DNA from: Pinus tabuliformis
Taxonomy: Eukaryota; Streptophyta; Pinopsida; Pinales; Pinaceae
Direction: 5' to 3'
Length of the DNA: 64,000 bases
Assembly: GCA_031772625.1 (NCBI GenBank)
Contig: CM062804.1
Location: forward strand, 1,023,541,208 to 1,023,605,207
In this document: positions 1 through 9,226 of the stretch, in pieces
Numbering within the stretch: the stretch's first letter is position 1
Layout: every line of letters starts with the position of its first letter
Made by a program: the position numbers and the translations under genes
Notes under the pieces: model-generated
Seen by the model: only the letters and a program-made list of their open reading frames with translations
The model's database searches: none
What the model was told of the DNA's origin: nothing

Positions 1-254
1 TATACATATCTAAGAGCAAGACATGAATCTACAGCATGGGCACAACCATCCAGATAATAAGGACTATATGAAAGGATCCATGGCATGGGCACATCCATCC
101 AATACAGAAGTATCACCTGTAATCTATGATCTAAGGCATGGACATAACCATTTGATTTATAAGGATCATCATAAATTTAAAGTCCCACGATATGGTCACA
201 GCCATCCGTATAAAAGAAACATGTGTAAAATCATGAACAATACATAACTCCACG
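1..254. repeat. Imperfect repeat of about 50 bp, probably B 3' noncoding
   Basis: A CATGG-CACA-CCAT-like motif recurs near positions 33, 81, 133 and 190. The plus frame happens to read a His-Gly-His-Asn-His motif repeatedly, but it is short and follows the DNA repeat, so I do not call a gene. By position it matches 4474-4790 of element A, the stretch just inside the 3' LTR. Confidence 0.4.
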
Positions 255-2480
255 CAGCCTGAGTTATACTAGACAAAAACTCAGGGTCTTGCGCTCCATC
301 CCAACTGGATCAAAGTATGAATTCTAACATGTGAATGAACGTGTCACAGTCGAACATGCTATAAAACCATTTGATTACTGGCCATTGATGTAGAGTGTTA
401 ATAGACACGAGAGGAACCACCCATAATTACAATGGCTCTCAAAGAATGACAGTACAATCCCTGAATATGATAACGAAGCTGAAGTCGAACACTCGTGGAA
501 TCATCCGATTGAAGGCCAATGATGAAAACCTGTCGTTGGATGCAAAGAACTTGCCATTAAAGCATGCAAGATCTAAGGTACTAAAAGGGAGTTTCTGAGT
601 CATCTTCCTGGATAATGAGCTCAATTTGACAGGAAGTGACCCGTCAAAGGAGGGTCATAATGATTCCCCCATCATCGACATGAAACGAGGAACAAAGTGG
701 AATAAGTTTCAAGACTGTAAAAATGACTCAAACAGTGTATAGGTAAATAGCTGTAGATTGGACTTTCTTGAACATATTGGCGACATGACTCTGGAGTGTG
801 GCAGCGTTAGACTCAACATAGGACCAAGGGTCATAATGACAAGGTGGAATAGTCAAATGAGAGGCAAAATGGATCACCCAAACCCAGAAGGACAAGTGAC
901 TAACTGAGGATATCCCAAACCCGACGCGAGAAACAGATGAGTGTCATGTTCAAGAGCGAAATGCTGTCTATACAAAGGATGTTTCATCTTCATTTTCCCC
1001 CCACTATTTCTAGCAAGTACCTTTTTATTTTTACACAAGCGAATAGAATACCATATTCTTGTCGTATAAATTCATTCTTCGAATGGATCCATCCTAGTAA
1101 GCTTTACGATCCCTAGGAAGGAGAAACTCGGTCTCATGATGGTGATGATTCTTTTGTCATAAAAATTTAACGAGTCCAACTTAAGACAAACTCTGTGTCT
1201 TTTTCATGTTTAGAGAGTTTAAAAAAGAAACGAAAAAGAAAACTCCATCATGTCCCTTTTCATAATTTGTCTCTCGAATCTGAAAAGGTAGAAAACAATA
1301 TCCGAGAGAACCGCTTGACCATGTCGGTCAAGGTGTACCTTTTTCGTAAATAGTCAATCTCAACTTGAAAAAGGGGTAAACATATACTGAGGTGACATCG
1401 ATTCATTTACTTTAACAAGTTCGAAAAGACAAGTACTCGATAATCTTTTCATATTTTTGGAGTTTGAAAAGCGCTGAAAGGAAACTCCACCTAGAGGAAC
1501 GAGTGGTAGAAAAAGGATAGAAACTGGTTTTGGTGATGGTGGAACTGCTCAAAACATGTAATGGTCAAGAGGCTGGATAATAAGACCACTTATCACAGAT
1601 GTTCCTTAGGCAAGGGTAAAACAACCAAGTGAAAGAATATGATCGGCCAAAGAGATGGTGACGATGGAATGAAAGAACCAAGGCTCATTTGGAAAAAATT
1701 GGCTAATAAAAACGACAATCACAAGATGTAAAGTGGGAATGGTTTCGTTTTTACACAAGCTTGAACCATGGGAAACTATGCTTGAGTATACTTGAATATG
1801 GTTTCATTTTGCAAGAGCTTGAAACATGAGAAAAACTATGCTTGGATTTGGTTTCATTTTTACACAAGCTTGAAACAAAGATAAACTATGCTTGAGATAA
1901 GTTCGCATGCCCTTAGCATAATGACTCAATTCAAGGTACATGCCCCCCAAGCTCCTCTTCATTCACCTAAGTAGACTATTGGTTACTAAAAGCTGGATGG
2001 AATGAAGGTTCACTCACGAGATTAAGTGAAAGACTCGACTGGGATTTTACGAGATCTAATCAAAGACTCGAATTGGAAGGGGATTTGTTTCATTTTTTAA
2101 CGATCTTGACACAGGAAAACAACCATGCTTATGACACCTTGTTTCCTTTTTTAATGAGCTTGACACAAATCAAAGAACGATGCTCACAACACCTATTTAA
2201 TTTTTTAATGAGGTTAACAAAGTAAAATAACTATCCTCATGACCCTTGCTTCATTTTTTAACGAGCTTGACATAAGATAAGGAAGTTTGCCCCATAATCC
2301 TTGTTTCATTTTTTAACGAGCTTGACAAAAGACAAGGAACTCTTCTCCATAATCCTTGTTTCATTTTTTAACGAGCTTGACACAAGATAAGGAACTCAGA
2401 TCCATAATCCTTGTTTCCTTTTTTAACAAGCTTGACACAAGGCAAGGAACTCTTCTCCATGTCCCTTGTTATCACAACCC
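255..2480 (-). repeat. Element B 3' noncoding region with structured tandem units
   Basis: Homologous by eye to 4790-6480 of element A: shared blocks include the Arg/Glu-rich-looking GAGAGGAA words near 410 and 4940 and the CCGTCAAAGGAGGG block near 644 and 5178. From 1199 to 1488 it holds at least four units with interleaved complementary arms (see findings). From 1741 to 1900 there are about three related units, and from 2093 to 2473 seven units of 53-55 bp, each opening with TTTTTTAA. No coding potential beyond short chance frames. Confidence 0.65.
2093..2473. repeat. Seven-unit tandem array, 53-55 bp period
   Basis: The word TTTTTTAA starts at 2093, 2147, 2201, 2254, 2309, 2364 and 2419, so the period is 53-55 bp. 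Later units share an AACGAGCTTGACA core followed by AAGG-AACTC. Each of the better units also has CCTTGT upstream pairing with ACAAGG downstream, the same interleaved layout as the more diverged arrays. Confidence 0.85.
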
Positions 2481-2531
2481 AAAAGAGGCCATGGCTTCCA
2501 AGATTTTCTCATCAGATGGGAGAACAACACT

Positions 2532-3427
2532 CTAAAAGGGATACATTTCCAGGGAACCAAATGAAAAATTGGGCTCCAATGCCCCTAGTACATGATGTAC
2601 TACATCACCTACTAGATCATCAGTAGATGTGGGCATGGAATAGGTGGCCATGCAATTAACCTGTGGTGAGGGTGATACTGCTTGCATATGAGAACCATTT
2701 AGGGATGATGGTTGAGTGGGAGTTGACTCAAGACTAATGAATGTAAGCTGATCAATGATCACAATGCTTCCTTCATGTGGAAAACACATAACTCGAAAGA
2801 GAGAAGAAACAAGAGCTCCCATGACATAAACATAGTCACGACCAAGGAGTAGATTAAAATCTAAAGGGCCTTGGACAAACATCACGTCTATGTAGACAAT
2901 ATTTCCTCCCAAAGTAATAGGTAACTTAGGAAGGATCCCTAATGGTTGACTAGTTCCTCTGTTAAATTCTAACAGATTCTGGGTAATGGGGACAAGCTAA
3001 GGAGAACCTAAATCTTGCCAAGCAGTTGAGAACATGATGCAAATAGATGCACCCTCGTCTATGATTGTGTTAGGTTCGTCCATATGGTAAGCATGTACTG
3101 TAATATGGAAAGGCAGATAAGACAGAAGATGATATCCTTCTAGTCGACTCCAATCAAAATAAGTGACTAAACTACTCGGAGGGGGTGTTGTAGGAATGTG
3201 ATAGTTGCCCTCTTCCGCAATGGGAACATGACAAATTCTCTCATGCACCTCGGGAACATGACAATTTCCCTCCAATTCATTCAAACCTTAAGAAACCAGA
3301 AGAACCTAAGCAGTATGAGGTTCACTCTCTACCAGAAAGGTATAGTTAACTAAGGGTGGAGTCAGGTCTACCGTTTTCTCAACCAATGGTTGGTTGAGAA
3401 TGGACTCACAAGACTCATTTTCAGAGA
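2532..3427 (-). pseudogene. Element B protease region (retropepsin), broken by frameshifts
   Basis: Three minus-strand frames (2532-2912, 2997-3284, 3306-3427) together resemble the protease domain of element A. The active-site motif IDEGAS is visible in 2997-3284, and the FNLLLGRDYVYVMGALVS block in 2532-2912 matches the NILLGRPWIYAMAAVVS block of A. The retropepsin would cleave the Gag-Pol polyprotein in the particle. The gene is interrupted by stops, cut off on its 5' side by element A's LTR at 3433, and nothing of RT follows. It cannot make a working protease. Confidence 0.7.
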
Positions 3428-3432
3428 GAGTG

Positions 3433-4473
3433 TGTTGTTGGGAAAAGTATCTATTCAGAATGTCCCTATCCCACTCTAAGGTGTGATAGTGCCTTAGCAA
3501 CAAACAAGGAAAACTACTTGAGTATTCTTCTTTATGAAATGTAAATGAGGAGAAAGGATGTAACTAACCTGTGTCTTTCGCTAGTTTGTTGATCCAATCT
3601 CTCCTCTCTTCAATAGCTCCCAGCTCCCTGCTCCCTTACCGGCCCAGCTTCACCGAATTCCTGCAAGATCACAAGAGAGAGAAACTACACGAAGATATAG
3701 ATATACATTCATAAAAAGCTCAGGATCAAATTAAGCTAAACATGCAAATATAACAAAACATCATTGATACACAGCATGTAAGAGAAACTCAAATAGTTTA
3801 TTGATATGATAATAAAGTCCAAGAGGAGATACAACCAAGTGAGTCCCGATCCAGCATCTACCTCCCAGCAAAGGAATCCCTTCCTCTCCTCCAACAAAGC
3901 ATAAATCACCCAATGTACTAATCTCAATCTCAAACCAACAGCAATTCTCTGCAAAGTACAAAATTCCAGCCCCCTGATCTCTGGGATGAGGGATCCATAT
4001 ATAAATGTAAGCAGAGAGGATGAGTCAGCTTATGTTTTGACTTGTGGCTTCTCTCTGTCAGTTCTTGCTTCCACTTGGAGACTGAGAGCCTCTTACTCAT
4101 CACTTGGTCGAATTCAGTGAGGCAAGTGTCATTGGAGAAGATTCTGGAAGCTTCCATGGTCTTTCCACCTCGTTGAATGACTCTGCCACTTGTCATTTCC
4201 CGCTCAACGCACCTGGGTAGTGCATTCAAGTGCATTGCAATGCACCTAGCCAGTGTATTTGGGTGCTTTGCAACGTAGGCAGCTAGTGGAGCTTCTGAAT
4301 TGATCCTGATTTGACTAGTTCTGAGTGGTTTTTGGTGGAGAACTTCTGGGAGAAGCTGTCATTGGTTGACCTTGTTCCTTTAGGAGCTGTAACAACATCT
4401 TTAGGGACTTTGGATCCCTTGGATTATGGACATTTCATGCTCAAAGCTGTAAGGCACAAAAATGTCTATAACA
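3433..4473 (-). repeat. Element A 3' LTR (left copy)
   Basis: Begins TGTTGTTGGG and ends CTATAACA on the plus strand, matching 17388-18428 along its full length with about 13 substitutions and no length change. A 16-bp perfect palindrome (GTGCATTGCAATGCAC) lies at 4230-4245; the other LTR has one changed base there. Confidence 0.95.
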
Positions 4474-4486
4474 GTTGCCCCCTAAA
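4474..4486 (-). other. Polypurine tract of element A
   Basis: On the minus strand the sequence TTTAGGGGGCAAC directly precedes the 3' LTR. Its G-run is the expected position for plus-strand priming in reverse transcription and supports the minus orientation. Confidence 0.6.
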
Positions 4487-6480
4487 GTATGAGGCCGTTT
4501 ATCGAGTGAAATGCTTTATTAGGAGGATCCGAAGTTCATTCAATGCTGGGAGGAGACCTGTAATAAGATACAATACAATACATTATTTTTCATACTGTTT
4601 TCATGATCTAGCTGAGGCGAGCATTCCCATGCTCAGCTTTATAAATTCATTTTTATGTACATAGGACAGACAATCGTCTGATGGTAGACTGATGATTCTG
4701 ATGAAATCATCATCCTTTTGGTAGGATGATTATCTATTCTGCAATGCTGTACATGTCAATGTCTTTATTTTTCCTGAATATATATCGCAGCCCGGATGGA
4801 TGAAACTAGATCCGGGGTCTTCAATCTCGTCCGATCTTCACTCAAAGTACAAGTCGATCCATGTGAGAAATGTTTTGAAGTCGAACATGGAAAGACATCA
4901 CTTGATTACCAGTCAATGATGAAAACTGTTAACAAGCGCGAGAGGAATCACCGATAATGATAATGACCCTCAAGGTACTGCAGTACAATTCACGTGGTGT
5001 GAATAAAGGACTTGGCGTCGAACACCACGCAAAATCTTTCGGTCGAAGGTCATTGATGTATACCTATCGCCGGAAGTGAGAAACTTGCCATTGAGGCATG
5101 CAAGCTTCAAAGTACTGAAGGGGGTGTTCCTAGATCAACTTCTTGGATAATGAGCTGATGTCGACAAGAAGCGATCCGTCAAAGGAGGGCCTTGATGTAT
5201 CCCACATCAGTGACACGGAACGGAGCAAATGATTTTGATGGAGGTGAAAACGATCTGATGATATATGGTTCAGGGTGGCGGTCATGAAAGAATGAAGGAT
5301 AATGTATGGTAGTGGATGGGACACGGTTGACTTCTCTGGATGACTTCTCTTGAACATATCGGCGACACTTGTGTGATGGATTGGTAGCATTTACCCCAAA
5401 GGTGGATGGTATGGCGAGACCATGGTGATGTGACCGGTGAATGAAACAACCCAACCCGACTCAGGCACGGAGTGGAAGTGTCATGTTCAAGAGCGACTTG
5501 CTACCAATAAAGGTTCTTTGAGTTTCTTCCCAATTTTTCCCCAGTCATTGCTGACCAGTACCTCTTTATTTTTGTCAAGCTTGAGGAGGATAACATATGC
5601 TTGTTCTATAATTTTCCCTTCGGGCAAACCCATCGCTATGTTTTAACGAGCCTAGCGATAGTGAAACTTGTTCTCGTCTAAAGACAAGTTTGTCGCTATT
5701 AATCTTTTTAACGAGTCTAACGACAAAAATAACTCGGTCCTTTTCATTTTTAGAGAGTCTGAAAAGGTACGTAAAGTTAACTCCGAAAGTCCTTTTTCGT
5801 CATCTAATCCCTTAAGTCCGAAAAAGTATAAAACAATACAGAAGGGATGAATTTTCGATAGTTTTAACAAGCCGAACAAAACAAGCGCTCGATCTTTTTG
5901 TGCAATAATCCCTCAGGTCCAAAAAGATTAAAATCTAGAGGAGGGATAGCACTTCCGGTCACTTTAACGAGCTGGAAGGCCAAAACTCGGCAATCTTTTC
6001 ATATTTTACGAGTCAGATGAAAAGAGCTTAAAGAAGACTCATCTTTTGAGGAACGAGTGATAAAATGGGTAGCAGTTGATTCCAGGTAAGGGTTGGAATT
6101 TTCCAATCACGGCAGTGTCACAAGGATGGCTAGTGAAATCACTCTTCGCAGCTGTTCCTCAAAATGGGTAAACAATCATATGGAGGTGAATGATCGGCCA
6201 ATGGAAAAGTGGAGGTGACGGTGTAAACACGACCAAGGCTTTAATGGCTGATAATGTTACATTCACGGTGGTTATTTACCGGAGGGTAGTTCATTTTTTA
6301 ACGAGCTTAAACGCGGGTTGAAACACTTGCTCGATCTTATGTTTATTTTTAACAAGCATGAACTATGTGCTAAAACTGCTCGATCTTATGTTTATTTTTT
6401 AACGAGCATGAACTATGTGCTAAAACTGCTCGATCTTATGGTCTTGTTTTGATTTTTTACCATAAATAGCTTTGCTTTTC
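4487..6480 (-). repeat. Element A 3' noncoding region with pseudoknot-like unit array
   Basis: No coding potential is visible. The part from about 4790 aligns with element B's 255-2480. Seven well-formed interleaved-stem units run from 5632 to 6040. Further downstream, 6290-6440 holds about three copies of a unit of about 50 bp built on AACGAGCATGAACTATG and CTGCTCGATCTTATG, where CGAGC pairs with GCTCG. Tandem repeats in this region are known for Tat-lineage elements; the paired-arm design is what I see in addition. Confidence 0.7.
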
Positions 6481-6639
6481 AAAGATAGTACTGTATCTTC
6501 AATTGCTTCATCAAACTAGTTAGAAATGAACAACATTGGCTTGAAAATGAGATTAAAACGCTAATATTTTACTTTGAACTACGTAAAAAGCAATTAAAAA
6601 GTGTTTTTACCTCTCATTTTACCATTTCATTTGAACTTG

Positions 6640-8288
6640 GTTTGTTGGAGCTTTGGAGGTGCCTCTTCCCCCTTGATTTTCATCAGCTGATTTCGGGAGA
6701 TTCTGTGGACGATTCTCGGCGCCGTCTGGACCAGGTAGGAGCTAAACCTGAGCTCTTTCATTTCATGGTTTCTTTTCTGCATTTTGTGCTTCAATCCCTG
6801 CTTTTCTGAGCCCCTAGGGTTTGATGGGTGCGTTCTGCCATCAACGCACCCTAGGCCTATCGAAACCTGCGCTGATTCTGGGTCATCATGAAGGTGACTT
6901 GACATTCATCGCACCCATAACACCTGTGCAGGTGCGTTGGGCGCAGAAAAGAAAGTTGTTGCACAGTTTTAAATGGAATTTTTCCCTGTTTCTCATCAAA
7001 TTTAGGATTTAATCTCCTCTCTTGTTTGTTTTTGCAGAGATATTGGAGCAAAATGACCCTTACATGGCAAGAACGAGAACATGAAGAAGAGGACATGATT
7101 GCCCTACATGATCCTGTTACAGTGAACGCGCTGCGGAACTGTGGTTTGCTGAAGTTCTTCCGCATCTCTAGCATGAGACAGCAGATCAACCTACTGCAGT
7201 ATTTGCTCGATGCTTGGGATCCTATCAATCAAGTTTTCCAGATTAGGGGCAAATCTATCCCCTTGACTGCAGTAGACATTTACTTCTTGACTGGCTTGTC
7301 GCGGCGGGGTGCCCCCATTTCTTTGTCAGGTTCGGCCCGAGGGAGTGACTCTGTGAGAGATTATGTCCGCCAGTATTGCAGGGAAGGATCTCAGCCGAGT
7401 AAGGACGGCAAGATCATTATCCGAGATGTCACTGACAGGTCCCTTAGGTCTATCCTGTTTACTTTTGGTAGGATGGCCGGGAGTGCGTCTCTTCATCTAG
7501 CCAACAGGTCCTATATGCAGTATGCCTTGGAATGTCTCCAACCGAAAATATTCAACTGGTGTGATGCAGTACTTCTTGTGATGAAAAGCCAGTTGACCAA
7601 GGTAAAGGATGGGAGGTTGAAGAACTTTGGGTTTGGTTCTATTTTGACCGCCTTTGCCTTGGAGAAGATACCACTGATGCAGCCGCAGTACATTGCACTC
7701 GACATACCTCCTCCTACTGAACCACGTATGCAGAGATGGGTTGACCATATGTCTAGGCATGCTGGTCAGTCTCAGATTTCGTTTTCTGATACCTTCTTCA
7801 GGTGGTTTGATCGGCAGGAGATGGCTTATGCCGAGTATCCATATGCTGGCATGGATTTCCGGGGTGATCCGGATTTAGTACTACCGGATGGCGAGCAGTG
7901 GGGCGCTATTGGTAAAATCTTTGACCATATCACTATTTACTGTTTTTATTTATAATGTCCTTGTGCTTTATTCTATCAAGACTTTTAATCAAACTCATGT
8001 GTACATGCAGATGTTGGTCCTGTTCGTCCAGTAGTCCGTTTGAGAGTGACCGCCGCTGCCCCAGTAGGAGAGGCTGCCGGGAGGGTTATCCTTCGTGACC
8101 TTGATGTGGCCGAGACTCTCACAGCCGTGCAGGAGCAGGTTGAGAGCCTTACTCTCGGTATTCCCGATGTGAGGATCGACGAGCTACCTTTGTAGTTACA
8201 GCGACATACTACTGGTGTGCCTAGACGATGGACTCGTCTCTTACGCATGATCGCACAGGCTGTGACTTGCTATCACGAGCATCATTAG
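6640..8288 (+). CDS. Antisense plant-mobile-domain-like gene carried by element A
   Basis: Coding exons 7053-7911 and 8011-8195 give about 347 residues. The intron 7912-8010 (99 nt) starts GTAAAATC, ends ACATGCAG and is phase 1. An upstream noncoding exon is likely, with donor CAG|GTAGGA at 6734/6735 and acceptor TTTTTGCAG at 7037. ATG 7053 follows that acceptor closely and has A at -3. Residues about 20-100 (GLLKFFRI, FQIRGKSIPLTAVDIYFLTGL) resemble the plant mobile domain family, which occurs in host MAIN/MAIL-type nuclear proteins and in transposons; DUF1985 is an alternative. After TAG 8193-8195 the frame stays open to 8288, so the original protein may have been about 30 residues longer. 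It lies opposite to pol, so its introns survive retrotransposition. Function within the element is unknown. Confidence 0.6.
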
Positions 8289-8376
8289 ACTAGGGTGCCC
8301 CCTAGCATTTTGAGTTTTTGGGTCATGTGACCGATTTTGTCTTGGTTACAGAACATTATATGTAAACCGTAAACCA

Positions 8377-8402
8377 ATATATATATATATATATATATAT
8401 AT
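8377..8402. repeat. AT dinucleotide microsatellite
   Basis: An uninterrupted (AT)n run between the converging 3' ends of the plus-strand gene and the minus-strand RNase H. Confidence 0.9.
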
Positions 8403-8473
8403 TTTGATTTTCGGGGTTTTATTCTGGTTGAGTTATATGATCCACATGTAAAACATTGATGATGTGTTTCTTT

Positions 8474-8905
8474 TTATAAATGTCGCAAATGTCTATCTAA
8501 CACATAGTTCGCTAATGAGTCGGTTAATGTGTTCAAGTTTCTGGAAATATGTTGGTATTGAATAAAATCAAATTGTCTTTCCAAAATCTTAACCCTTAGG
8601 AACATGCGATAAATAGCCGGGTTTCGGACGGAATATATACCATTGAGTTGTAGAATTACGAGTTGTGAGTCTAGCCTGACGATTAGTCGGCGTATGCCAT
8701 GGGTGATGGCATCAGAGAGAAGTTCTATCAACGCGCTATACTCAGTGATGTTATTCGTTGATTGCCCAATACATACACCTCTGAAACTTACTAACTCGCC
8801 GCATGGATCAAAAATGGCCCAGGCTGCGGAGGACAGGTTCCGTGAACTACGACTCGCTCCGTCGGCATATCCAACACATGTCTCCAAAAGGTTTGACATC
8901 TGCAA
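8474..8905 (-). CDS. Second RNase H domain of element A (type-I, downstream of integrase)
   Basis: A 143-residue frame carries the RNase H fold signatures in order: YADGAS (first Asp, about residue 14), NNITEYSAL (Glu, about 54), LDSQL (Asp, about 78) and TDSLANYVLD near the end. Tat-lineage elements are known to have acquired an extra, archaeal-like RNase H besides the one joined to RT. It would help remove RNA from the RNA-DNA hybrid during reverse transcription. It lies about 100 bp after the decayed integrase end and is in a separate frame from it. No start codon can be assigned with confidence, because it was probably the C-terminal part of the polyprotein. Confidence 0.75.
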   Translation of the reverse strand: MQMSNLLETCVGYADGASRSSRNLSSAAWAIFDPCGELVSFRGVCIGQSTNNITEYSALIELLSDAITHGIRRLIVRLDSQLVILQLNGIYSVRNPAIYRMFLRVKILERQFDFIQYQHISRNLNTLTDSLANYVLDRHLRHL

Positions 8906-8995
8906 TAAATGTAAAAAGGTGGATTACTCGACCAAAACGAACACTTTAGCGAAAACAAAATACAACAAAAGCATACTGGTTACTATTTAAGCATA

Positions 8996-9226
8996 GTAAC
9001 GCTTGAGGTGCAACCCGTTACGAGGTTGCGCCAGTGGAATTCCGTCATAATCCATTAACTCGTAGGCTCCTTTTGCTAACACTCATTTAACAATATAGGG
9101 GCCCATCCATAAAGAATTAAATTTACCTGCTCCCAATTTATCGGATTCTTGGTCGTAAAGCAAGACCAAGTCACCTTCTGAGAAGACACGGGGTTTGACA
9201 TTTTTGTCGAACTGCGCCTTGACTCA
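8996..9226 (-). pseudogene. C-terminal tail of element A integrase, after an in-frame stop
   Basis: Past the TGA at 9224-9226, the same minus frame continues with VKPRVFSEGDLVLLYDQ and then, after a further frame break near 9090, with an ending like LAQPRNGLHLKRYY. This is the usual GDLVL-type C-terminal domain of gypsy integrases, which binds DNA nonspecifically. It would have joined the preceding frame before the stop and the break arose. Confidence 0.65.

Noticed and set aside
23-247. Plus-strand frame with repeated His-Gly-His-Asn-His motif
   Set aside because: It follows an imperfect DNA repeat of about 50 bp in the noncoding end of element B, is only 74 codons and has no recognisable family.
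5632-6040. CRISPR-like array (regular units with palindromic parts)
   Set aside because: Units are not identical repeats with unique spacers; arms vary and are interleaved. The context is a plant retrotransposon.
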